Below, one piece after another: positions 54,191 through 64,000 of a DNA stretch of 64,000 bases. The notes beneath the pieces are model-generated. The model was given only the letters and a program-made list of their open reading frames with translations. It searched no databases and had not been told where the DNA came from. The DNA is from Alloascoidea africana (taxonomy: Eukaryota > Ascomycota > Alloascoideomycetes > Alloascoideales > Alloascoideaceae), in contig JAKTTT010000020.1 in assembly GCA_030581615.1 (NCBI GenBank), positions 124,001 to 188,000 of the forward strand, given 5' to 3'. Position 1 is the stretch's first letter, and each line of letters starts with the position of its first letter. The position numbers and the translations under genes were made by a program.

Positions 54191-57100
54191 TGAGTCAAAT
54201 ATAGATAAATTGGGGAATGGAGAAAGGATAAAAGTGGTTAGTAATTGGGGGTGGGAGTGGCAAACAGCGAGTTCATCTCGCAAGTGCCGGGTAAATCTTG
54301 ATCTAAGGAACTACTAGAAGGAGTTTCTGTATCATGGATGACTGGGGGAAAGAAGATCTCTGAAAACGAGGCAATGATTAATGGCACGAGAAGATCAAAA
54401 AAGCAATCCGGCTGCCTTTGGTCAGAGGTACTTGAGCAATTTAGTTGATAAACTTATCAGAGGTTTTTCTGATGAAGGTCCTTAGCAAATGGAGTTTACT
54501 CAATTGCCCCTTGGATCATACAAATGAAGCAAGCAAATACCTGCCACACACATTCTAATAAGTCTTCAATGCTATGGCTAAATCAGTTACTGATTTTCGC
54601 AGAACCAGCTTCCAGCTATTGGTCTTTTGTTGAAGATGTGATACCAAACAACAGTCTTCAATCGTTCTTCTGGATTACGGCAGAAACCAATTTGAATTTT
54701 GTTGATGAGTTCACTCCAAACCAATATCTTCTTATCGAAATTTAATGAATCTAAGGGAAAGATAAAAGCCTTTTATTCAAAAGTTCAGTTTAAATTAATG
54801 TGTTGAAATCAAATTCTCATCACTATGTTGTGCAGTAGATAATGTTTGGTAGTTCAAGTAGGCTGTTTAGCTTAATAGAATTATTATAGCAACACTTCAT
54901 AAAGTTAGTCCGAGTCTTATTGTTTGACATTTAAATGCTTTCTTACTTTGGCGTAGGCTAAGATTATATACATTGTTCCTGTTTGTGTGTATCTAAAGTG
55001 GAAATGCAGAAATACAGATTCATTCTTCTAGTCCACAGCCACAAGAGCAATGATAGCCAAAAACTCAGGTGGAAAACTGAGAATCCTTTCACCACAGGGG
55101 AAGGAATTGGCATACGAGTAAAAGTAAAATAAAGAATTAAAACAGTTAGCACTGAAAATTTATCACAAGGAATCTCTTTGAAAGGCTATACATGGATCTC
55201 ATAAAATCGAAAGAATTTCAGAGATTTAAAAGGTTATCGAGGTTTGTGCTAGGTATGAAAGGACCAAGGGTTTATACAGTTGATGATAAGATTGGAATCC
55301 TTTTTAAGCGCACTTTTCTTTCAATTTCATGTCACTTTAAACTTACGGATATGGAAGCAAGTTAGCTTGAAGGGGTTGTGATATTATACGTTTGTTTACT
55401 ATTATCAATGGTTCTTACCACCCTTGTACTCATTGAAGTAACATGTGTAACTAGCGCTGCCGGATGTTGTCCATTCTTTCGGTTTATAAAACTTTCAATC
55501 TCTCTTTTGTGTTAGTTTGTTGGTCTGTGTCTACAATTTCATTAGAGAGATACTAGCCATAGTTAAACAATAAACCAATAGACAGGCTTAAGGAACTAAA
55601 TAGATGATACTGTTGATCCTATAACACCCAAGAATACAGACCATTTTTTAGATGAGGACCTTTTATATAGTAGTCCCCTTTGTTTGGGATGCTTTATTAG
55701 TTTTTAGCTACAAAGATGCACGTATCACCGACCTGAGTATGATGCTTTGCCAGAAACTCAAGCCTTGGAAGTCGAGGTAAAAAGCGATGTTCTTACAATG
55801 ATTTTTCAACTATTGAATACATAAGCAGTTTATTAGTGGAAATATCACTGCAAAAATCTTCGAACAGGAGAATAGGATGTGGAACAATTGAAGGCAATGG
55901 AATCAAGTTGAAATAGCCGAGATTCTTAAAGTACAGTAGAAGCTTCGAAAAGCTTTTACCAACCGACCATATTAAACAGGTAAACCTCTGCTAAAAACGC
56001 ATTCGGGCGCTTGCTGTAAATAATGATACTAATCACTAAAAGCGTTCAATATACTTCAAAAACCTCTGGCGCCATCAGACTCAACTGACGAAATGGGGTC
56101 AAAGTTTCAAATGCGACCACCAGGAAAAACATTGACACCTTGAGAAGCACAAGAAAAAGAAAAAAAAGAAGGCTTGATACCATTTAAGGTTCCTGCAAAG
56201 CTGGTGAATTCATCTTAAAGATTTCACGGATCATTTAGATCTATCACTAGGGTAACCCTCCATCAACACAATAAAGTTCAAAACTAAGGCCAGCATAACT
56301 GTACTGTAATCTATCTTGTCTTGATACTCCTTAAAGAAGATGAAAAATGGCCAACAATAGTTACCAATGACATCGTTAGCCGATGATCGAGCTTTGAGGT
56401 CTCAAATTGAACATGCAACTGCATGATGGAAATAGTTCTGTCCGACATTAGCAAAATAATGAGTTGCTGGTCTTAGATAGGGGCTTCTTGTATCTGTTTC
56501 TTTACCCTCGGATTAATTCAGATGGGGTTGTATACATCAAGTCCAGAGTTGGATCGTTTAGAATTATCCAAGCCCAAGCTCAAGGTTTCTGGTCTAACCC
56601 AATTAATATTTTGACAGTTATTCTCCATTTGCCTTCCTTTATCCTCAAGTATTCTTTCTGAGTTTGAATAGGGTGCTTGTAACTTTTGTATTTGAAGATG
56701 ATAGTGTTAAGTACTATCCATCTTTCTAAATACAAAAATGGTGACAGTTTTTAAAAACAGAAAGCAGTTTGGATTGTTGAGGACTTGAACTAACTTCAGA
56801 ATCGATGGGCTGTATGATATCATTAAAAGTGTAGTTCCCACAGGGCAAAGATTTGTTGATGGGAATGATTTTACTCAGGCTCTCGTGTAGTAAAGTTCGA
56901 GGTTTCTAAGTTTCATTACGCTGTCAAGAGTGGTAACCCAGAACACACTCCATATTGTCTTGTCTGTAAATGGCTGCTTAGGTTGAAGATCATTTTTCGG
57001 TATTGTTAATGGTGAAAACAAGAACTGAAACTTTGCCACCTTGAGTTTGATTTGCTATTACTTTTAGAAATCAACTTTTGAGGATCATTTTGTTTTGTAG

Positions 57101-59430
57101 GGATTACAAGAATACTTGTACTTTTTAGAAAAGAAGTATGTTGTTGATTATTCTTTCAGTAGTGAAATGGTTTTATCTAAATGAGAAATGGGGCAGACTG
57201 GTTTCATTGCCAATTGTTCTAAAATAGGCATTTGAGGTTTTCAAGTTGTGTTGGGGTATAGCACAATGTGGTATTTATTATTCTGAGAGAATTAAAAGTT
57301 TACATGGTTCTTTTGAATATTTGCGTGTGGAAACAGCTATCAACTCGTGGTATAGCACATAATAATAATATGCTCATATACCAGGACAATGAGTGAGTTG
57401 AGAACTTCGTATACTTACCAAATCTCTTTCTCTATGCGATTATAATGTGACAGCTCCATGTCTACGATCGAAAGCAGTAATTGGAACCCAATTAAATAAT
57501 CATAATAATGAGATCTGAGTTTTTTAGTAGAACTTGAAAGAGCACCTTTGCACAAACACCACTTTGAAAAAAGAACAAAAAGATGTAAAAAAAGTCATTT
57601 ACATCTTTTGTCTTCTTTGTTAGATGGCGTTCATTTTTCCTTTGGTTAAACAGCTTTGTATGGCTATTTTCTTAAAGATCTCATTACTTTTTCCAGCCTT
57701 GACTTGTCATTCGAGTTGGTTCACGAACTAATCTAGGCTAGCCAGATCCATAGATACTTAAATATTAACCTGAAAATAGAGCTTGATAAAAAAAGAACAT
57801 CAGAAGTAGAAAGTCACTCATTTTATTTTCAAAGGAAACTGGGTTTGGGGATTAATATTCAAGTTTGACCAGGATGTGTTCAGTTTCCTTTCAAATTTCG
57901 GGAGGCAAAACACTGATAGGAGAAATACTCATTTTCATTACGAGTACTCTACTTTTTGTCACACTTTTTATTAATCCCTCTTTATCAAATTTCGAATTTT
58001 GCATTAGGTAGCAGTGGACCAGGAACTGAGCTTTGGGAATCTATTTGATTGCTCTTGCTTGTGCTTCCCTTTTTAATTACACACAACGGTATCGCTAATA
58101 AGCCATTTTCATTAAGCTGATTGTTTCTTCTTGGTAACCGTTTTTTTCAAGTCTAAATAGTCTCTCAGTTTTAAGAAAAAGTAGCTTTTATTCGCAAGCA
58201 AAACACAACAACACAAACTTCCATAGATGTTTTGGGAAAACCGACTTGAGACACAGTCTAAGCCACTGCAATATCAGCCTAATAGATCTTAACGAGAGAG
58301 AGAGTGTGTGTATCATCTTTTTATATTTTAGTCCTATATTCTAACATGCTCGTCCGACGATCTTAACGATTTTTCCAGTTGACTGGGCCATTTTCCATAC
58401 TGAGTTTATACCTGTTGGCCTGTTTGTTTCCCCAGCTAGCAATCACAGAACCTCTTCATTTGGCGTTGTTTAGTTTATTGGAGGAAAAGGAAAAGTAAGA
58501 AAGAGAACAAATAGGGGGGGTATTTTGATATCATTTGAACACTGAGAGGAAAACAGCAAGGTTATGTCTGAGGACAAGTCGATCAGGATGGGAATCTTTT
58601 CGATAGTAGTAGGAATGGATTCAGGACAGTTACTACAAGAAAGAATTGGAAAATACTTCTAGAATATTTGTTACTGGAACTAAACTTGAAGCTTTTACTT
58701 TTAAGCAGCTATTCTATAACTTTTTTAGTTTAAGCTATAACAAAAGACTCTCTAATTAAGCCTTAATAGATAAAGAGAAACAATTTAAAACCAATTACAG
58801 TGAGAATTTCGTTATCGCTTCATATTCTTATGCCAATGTGACTCGTGGGGACCAGCAAACAGAGTGCAATCCAACTTAAATCCCAAATAAAGAAAAGTTT
58901 GTGCATTACACCCCAGCTCTGAGCATTTTTGGAATGGTGGGCACTGTCCTTTTTGAAGCCAAAGTGAAGCCGTATCATCAGAGAAGGTAATACACTGTAC
59001 TCAAGTCATGAAAAAAATCTTGTACGCCTTTTACTGCCTATAATAAGCTGTAATTGAACATGATTATAGTAATAAATCTAATCATAAATAAAACACAAAA
59101 AAAGGCACTTGAGTTCTGGCGCCAGCTACAGTATAAGGCATCATCTTTGTGTTGAAGTCCTTTTTCTGCCCATAAAGATCTAAAGTAAAATAATTCTTTT
59201 ATATGTTTTGCCTTTCTCGTCTTTTAGAAATCCTCATTCATCCCTTCTTTCAATAAGTTTCCTCATTCAGTCATGTTTCGTTCAAGTCAATCGTAACGAT
59301 CCCCCCACAAAATCAAACTGTGTCCGGGTTACCCTCGACAATGATAGTGCACAAACTCACATTCGATATTGGAGTTTTCGCAACAATTGTGATAGAATCT
59401 TGAAAAGTCTATTAACCACCTGTTTTTTCT
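54191..59430. other. 5.2-kb gene-free region
   Basis: UBA1 upstream region and beyond. It is AT-rich with many stops in all frames. I see no coding frame, tRNA or repeat that I can support, apart from short simple runs such as an (AG)/(TG) patch near 58294-58311. Confidence 0.5.
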
Positions 59431-60048
59431 ATGATCTTACCATTTACACCCAAAACTCGACTAATAGCATCCTGCTCACTGCTTGTGTCTGCAGGGTTTT
59501 TAACCTCGGCGTATTTCAACACTAGACGGTTCAATTCTTCGGCCACACCTTCATTTAACGAATCATATAAGAATAGGATTTTCATCCCAGTTAGATTTGA
59601 AAGCGAACTAAATGATTTGATACCTCTGAGTTCAAAAGTACCGCTGTTAATCAATTTCACAGTGAGGAATGATCCTGCATGTAATAAGATGACTGGCGCT
59701 CTTCAGCGAGTTATAATTTATGACACTGATAAGAAAGTGAACATGGTTGATGTTGAAGCAGATGAACCTGGAGTTCGGGATATTTTACCAGATTACGGGG
59801 TAAGTTCACGTTGGATGAGTTGATTGAGCCATGTGGATAACAGTGAGAACTGTTTTTCTTAATTAATATTTGGCACTTGGATTCATGTACTAAAGCAAGC
59901 AAACTGCTAGATCCGGAACCTACCTACAATAGTGGCAATAAAGAGAACGCTTCCTGTTGATTCATACACGGATGATAATTTAACAGCAGATAGTGAGGTA
60001 GACTGGGAGAAATTAAGGGCATGGGTGGATTCTGTTGCTGAAGACTAG
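59431..60048 (+). CDS. Thioredoxin-fold, probably mitochondrial protein (two exons)
   Basis: 168 residues from exons 59431-59799 and 59911-60048. The 111-bp intron has donor GTAAGT, branch TACTAAAG and acceptor GCTAG, and joins in phase (DYG/IRNLPTIVAIKR). Seen: an N-terminus with basic residues, a hydrophobic stretch (ASCSLLVSAGFLTSAYF) and FNTRRFNSS, suggesting import into mitochondria with an anchor. Then comes a thioredoxin-like βαβ core: PLLINFTVRNDPACNKM, VNMVDVEADEPGVRDILPDYG and the cis-Pro element LPTIVAI. The usual CxxC is reduced to a single Cys (PAC), so disulfide exchange by a classic two-Cys mechanism is not expected. It ends with a helix DWEKLRAWVDSV as in thioredoxins. Orthologue not recognised. 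Confidence 0.78.
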
Positions 60049-60604
60049 ATATTCTTCACTCTCTTATCCAATTGTAAATAGAGCAACGTTTATTATGAAC
60101 CCTTGATACATATGTTTAAAGGCATTTATGGAGGTGTAATTATGAAAGGTGGTAGAGTATGGCGATAAAGTACATCCAATTCTGCAACTCTATGCCAATA
60201 TCTTTACAGGACCAGTTTTCTCCATATTTAACTTTTAGATTTCTGATGTCGGAGCGCCAGAGAACTCGACCATCCAGTTATTAATGATTAAGGAGGAACA
60301 GTTTGAGAGACCTTATTGTAGCAAGTCATTTACTAGAATGCTTTACTGTTAGCGCACCACTTGAAAGTCTTGGGAACAACAAACCGACCGTTCTAGATCT
60401 ACAGTCAATTGTACGAAAAGGATAGATGAATTTCAGGTGAACAAAATTAATGGACCCTAAGGATCTTTTTGCTGGGCCCTGGCTGGTTTCCCCATATTAG
60501 CCCAAGCGCATATGCCTCTGCCTATCGCTATGCCACCAGCCAGAAAGGTAGCAAGGCATGATCACAGCTAGGGCGAAAACCCGGAGTCTTGCCAAGTTCC
60601 AACA

Positions 60605-60821
60605 CACGTGGGAGGTGATCTGAGGCCCGCGAGATATAGCAGCGAAGCACGAATATCGAGCTTCTGGGAGGAGCAAGATTACGATTCCGCTCTCCTTGAG
60701 AAACACGTGCCGGCCGACCGACGGCGGCCAATTTGTCGCAGCCCCCCTAGCTGCAGACCCTTCGAGCTGTCTGCGTAGACCGCTGTCAGCCAATCGATCC
60801 GGGCCCGTGCTGCTCCACGTG
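60605..60821. promoter_or_regulatory. Cluster of three CACGTG boxes in a GC-rich island
   Basis: Perfect palindromic E-boxes at 60605-60610, 60704-60709 and 60816-60821, with a CCAATCGAT at 60790-60798. In yeasts CACGTG is bound by bHLH factors (Cbf1, Pho4, Tye7 types) and CCAAT by the HAP complex. No recognised gene starts next to it. Confidence 0.5.
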
Positions 60822-60841
60822 GGACCCATCCAGCGAAACAC

Positions 60842-60869
60842 AAGAAGCGAGAAGCGAGAAGCGAGAAGT
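60842..60869. repeat. Heptamer tandem repeat (AGAAGCG)n
   Basis: Three perfect copies and one changed copy of AGAAGCG at the edge of the GC-rich island. Confidence 0.75.
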
Positions 60870-61442
60870 GATAAAAGACAAGCGCCCACCAGCAGCGCTT
60901 ATCTCGTGGAAGTCACCTCTCCAATTGTTCTACGATAACGCTCTGGCCCCTGAGCTGTGGAGATTTGCGGATGGGAACAATGCTGTCAAGGATCAAGCAT
61001 CGTGGCTTCTTTTTTTTAGAATTTAGATTTCATTAAAACGCTTAGTGTATAGAGAGAATTAGATTTCATAACGTTGAGATATTGAGTACAAGTAGAATAT
61101 GACAATACCTCTAAACCTTCACTTTTAAAACCCATTATCCAGAACCAGCAGTTCTGATACAACAAAGGAGGAAAAACAGAATCACACTTGCAAACATAAC
61201 CAAAGAAGAACAGGAACAAAAAAAGAAAACAACAGAAAACAGTGATCTATGTATCCCACGAACGTTGCAAATGCAATTCAAATTGACCAGAGTCATGTTG
61301 GGTTGGGTTCCAGACGAGACTCTCAATGTTTGCCATCGATCATTTGAAACGTCCCGTAGAGCTTTTATCAGCTCACTTGAATTTGGATGCAAATATTATT
61401 TTGTTGAATATTATTATTATGACTGAGTCCCACCATTTCATT

Positions 61443-61883
61443 TTAGTCGATTATGGCAAACAGGGAAATCTTTTGACCTCCAGAACATGTCTTCCAGTAT
61501 GGGCTGTCGTTCCAGTAGATTTCGTGCGTGCCTCCTTCTGTAGGGCATGCAATTGCCTCGACTTCATCGTTGTATCTTATAAACCTGTCGCTATCAATGC
61601 TCCATGCCAAGTCACTATCCTGTAAAACAGTACCCAGCTCCAGTTGAGAATTCGAATTTAACGTGAAAAACTCCTTGTCCACCGCAATCGTCCCGTCAGC
61701 ATCAAAAACAGCCTCGAAGGCTTCTCCTCTCCCCAGTGTTATCTTCCCATCTATCGTTCGTACCGTGAGAAATTGTAGTGGTGAGTCCGGCTTGATACAA
61801 ATCAGAGTGAAACGAACGGATGCCAATGCATAATTTGCAAGGGCGAGCAGGCTCAGCGCAGATGACACACAGCTAAACTTCAT
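61443..61883 (-). CDS. Small secreted protein of unknown function
   Basis: 146 residues. The N-terminus is a clear signal peptide (MKFSCVSSALSLLALANYALA, with cleavage expected after the last Ala, about residue 21). The mature part is β-rich: RFTLICIKPDSPLQFL, TIDGKITLGRGE, VFDADGTIAVDKEFF, and a C-terminal HEIYWNDSPYWKTC. It has few Cys (ICI, IACP, KTC), so perhaps one disulfide plus a free Cys. There is no GPI signal and no Ser/Thr-rich stalk, so a soluble extracellular or wall-associated protein is likely (inference). The domain recalls small fungal cell-wall or surface proteins, but no family is recognised. A GC-rich promoter patch lies about 190-450 bp upstream. Confidence 0.7.
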   Translation of the reverse strand: MKFSCVSSALSLLALANYALASVRFTLICIKPDSPLQFLTVRTIDGKITLGRGEAFEAVFDADGTIAVDKEFFTLNSNSQLELGTVLQDSDLAWSIDSDRFIRYNDEVEAIACPTEGGTHEIYWNDSPYWKTCSGGQKISLFAIID

Positions 61884-62340
61884 GTTTAAATATATATGGC
61901 AAGCGAACGGTGAATAGGAAAGAAGACGATGTAGAAGGAACAGACGTGGTGGCGGAGCAAGATAGGGGATCTGCCTGCTTTATATTGTGCCTCTGCTAAT
62001 AATCCCATGAGCCAGATTTCGTACTTTAATTTTTGTTGATTGAGGAAGTTTACTTGCATTTTCCTCCTAGTTTATTTTCCATAGAGATTGGGGCGACGGG
62101 GTGTGTGCAACCTGGCCGCCCCCTCGGAACAAAGTCTGCGCAAAACGTGGTGCGTCATGCCGGCCGGAAAGGGAAAGAGCAAAACCCTCTGCATATGCCT
62201 CACTTCCGACGGGGTTCGTCCAATCGATGCCTGTCGATCCCTCCCTCTTCGCGATCCACGTTGGCTTGACAGGAAAGCGTGTGAGATAGACAGGCCTGGT
62301 CCAAAACATGTGCTGCCAGAACGTTCTTGTAGATGCTTGG
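61884..62340 (-). promoter_or_regulatory. Upstream region of the secreted-protein gene
   Basis: It contains a GC-rich patch (about 62085-62330) with CCAATCGAT at 62220-62228 and TGCCGGCCG near 62158. Both words also occur in the orphan island at 60.4-60.9 kb. The overlapping open frames in this patch lie in all registers and are composition artefacts. Confidence 0.5.
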
Positions 62341-64000
62341 TGATTGCCAAGCAGAGCATGTAATCTGAATCGACTCGTAAAGAGAAAACGAGTACAAAAC
62401 AGTTTTCCGTCTCTTCTGAGTCCAAAAAATTTAAAGATTTGACATAAGAATACAATTCGGGCTTTGTTCTAGTTTGTGTTTCACTACATTAGGATAGAAT
62501 AGTATTGTAAAGAACATTTAAGAATCTGTCTATGTTATCAATTTATCCCAGAGATTTGATCTGTCAATTATGTTCTTTTTGGAACTCAAACAATGCAAAT
62601 TCTTTCAAAAGAAAAGGATCATTTCAAGTGTGCTCCGCTATAGTTCAATTGTAAAAAAACAAGAAAAAATTGGCTCTATGAAATTGCAAAAGTCATACAC
62701 TTTACGAAGTTTACATAAGAAAATGAGAAATCCAAAGTGGCTTTCAATGGGTCTAGCAAATCAGGAAGTAAAAAACACAAAATAATATAATAAAGTAAGG
62801 GGTTCTGATATTTTAAATATTAACGGTTGCCCTTAGGCAATCTCGAGGCACCTTGACCATAATTTGCTCGCAGACCTTCGTTACATCAAGATATAGGCAC
62901 CTTGAGAGGGAACACCTTGAGGGACTACACGAAAAAGATCCTCTTGGAGCAAGGCGAATAGATCTACATGATAGCAAAAATAGAAAAGCAAAAGGAAACC
63001 AAATTAAAAGCAAAGGACTTCTTTACTGTTATTATTACAACTGGCTTGAAACTTCAAAGCCACTCCAAGTTTGGCCACCGCCAAGAAAAGCAGGCCGCGG
63101 AAGTAGGTGTGTGAAATGTGTTGTCTATCATAAACCACTAGATCATTTTTGTAGTGAGTCTTTTCCCCGTTGTCCTAGAGTTAGTGCGAAGGTCGCAAAT
63201 CCCCGTAAGCACGCATAAACCAATTTCTTGACGTCTTTTTCCTTGTAGCCGTTACCAACTTTTTTAGCAGACACTTGCAGCTTCTAGGATGATTTTTTCG
63301 CCAGCATATTTATACTGTCACCTACTCCACAATATTCTCGTAAGATCCTAAAGATTTGGCTATTAAAAGAGGCATCAGGCACCATAAATAGATATTAGTT
63401 GTACACACTGCAAAAATATGGGAGCTGCTCTAGTAGTGGCAATAAGCCATTTCTGTACCTTTCTGATGCTTTATCGATTTAGCTCTCCAAAATTTTGGTT
63501 CCTTATCGTTTGTGTGTGTTGTATGCATCTTCTTTTTTAAAAAAGTTAGAGTTGGGGACAAAATTATCTGATCTCTAAAAATGAAAAGTTTTTGAAAAAG
63601 AGGCACTGATTATTCATTTGCAACAAACATGTTTGTCTGTGTTGTTTGGCAGTAAGTCTCGGAATGGATAAGGTTCAACAGCTTATCCTAGATAAGCACT
63701 TCCATGTCTCAAGTATGCAGCAGATTGCTGTATGAGGATTAGCTTTTTGGTAACTTTTACCCCCCAGCACAGGGCTACTCTGGGGGCTCGGAGAAACCTA
63801 GTCAAGAATGAAGCTTCACACAAAACGTTCCCAAATTTAGTTCCGTCTTTCTATTTATAATCAATCCCCAGAAACATCAAATCCGTTGAATGGCAACTTG
63901 TCATGCTCGAACTCAAAGATCTCGTATTGAATCTTTTAAAAACTCATAATCAAACAAGGTTAGTTTAGAAAACAAAGGGGCTGAAAATTGAAGAGAAAAA
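62341..64000. other. Terminal region without a supportable gene
   Basis: The frame at 62853-63218 (+) lacks an ATG and has no known motif. The 71-codon frame from an ATG at 62570 is Lys-rich and unsupported. Two nearby copies of GCACCTTGA (62848-62856, 62898-62906) and an ACACCTTGAG hint at a small local repeat. Confidence 0.4.

Larger units (their letters stand above)
60049..61442. other. Intergenic region with an orphan GC-rich island
   Basis: Between the convergent thioredoxin-fold and secreted-protein genes. The part at about 60440-60960 is markedly GC-rich and carries E-boxes and short repeats (listed separately). The open frames seen there on both strands lack an ATG or a plausible composition. 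Confidence 0.5.

Noticed and set aside
54191-54283. Upstream in-frame Met for UBA1
   Set aside because: The extension is not E1-like, and the Met at 54190 starts the conserved sequence.
60497-60938. Open frames in the GC-rich island (- 60497-60889, + 60696-60938)
   Set aside because: No ATG at the stated - strand start, and composition-driven overlap in several registers.
62067-62455. Five overlapping open frames in both strands
   Set aside because: Only GC-rich promoter sequence; none resembles a protein family.
1-64000. CRISPR arrays, operons or a biosynthetic gene cluster
   Set aside because: No regularly spaced repeats; genes are individually promoted eukaryotic genes with introns and show no shared pathway.

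Overview
The window looks like nuclear DNA of an ascomycete yeast (Saccharomycotina). The protein-coding genes are single-copy yeast orthologues: AIM6, a TGL4/5-type lipase, TPP1, EMP65, GVP36, DNA2, TIM8, ICE2, AIM18, a septin and UBA1. Base composition is AT-rich. Many genes carry short introns (54-111 bp, one of 177 bp) with GTAAGT, GTGAGT or GTATGT-like donors, CTAAC/CTAAT-like branch sites and YAG acceptors. That intron density is unlike Saccharomyces or Candida and suggests an early-branching lineage of the Dipodascus/Trichomonascus/Yarrowia type; this placement is inference. CTG codons fall in the membrane segments of ICE2, which argues for the standard leucine reading.

Layout. 0-10 kb is gene-dense: AIM6 (+), a patatin-type lipid-droplet lipase (-, two exons), TPP1 (-), EMP65 (-), a ubiquitin-fold protein with an intron right after its ATG (+), and a PH-domain protein (-). 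10.1-21.3 kb is an 11.2-kb desert with no supportable gene, ending at a zinc-finger transcription factor (+, 21.3-22.8 kb). A further 4.2 kb without genes follows, then a two-exon short-chain dehydrogenase (+, 27.0-28.0 kb).

30.6-45.5 kb is dense again: GVP36 (-, four exons) divergent from DNA2 (+, with two ACGCGT boxes in its promoter), then TIM8 (+, three exons), ICE2 (+), AIM18 (+), a 158-codon terminal exon of an unrecognised gene (-), and a divergent septin (-, at least four exons). 46.9-50.4 kb is repeat ground: a broken Ty3/Gypsy element, an inverted copy of its integrase end, a tRNA-Glu(CTC), a tRNA-Cys-like gene, and decayed inverted copies of the two tRNAs on the far side.

UBA1 (-) occupies 51.1-54.2 kb. 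After another 5.2-kb gene-free stretch come a two-exon thioredoxin-fold mitochondrial candidate (+), an orphan GC-rich island with three CACGTG boxes, and a small secreted protein (-). The last 2 kb show nothing supportable.

Functionally, several genes act at the ER, lipid droplets or Golgi (TGL, EMP65, GVP36, ICE2) or are known or predicted to be mitochondrial (AIM18, TIM8, the thioredoxin-fold protein). Two act in DNA metabolism (TPP1, DNA2). They are ordinary neighbours and do not form a pathway cluster. No CRISPR, operon-like system or biosynthetic cluster is visible. The most unusual signals are the inverted tRNA/retroelement locus, the giant non-coding region before the zinc-finger gene, the unresolved 3' end of the septin, and the orphan exon at 41.7-42.2 kb.
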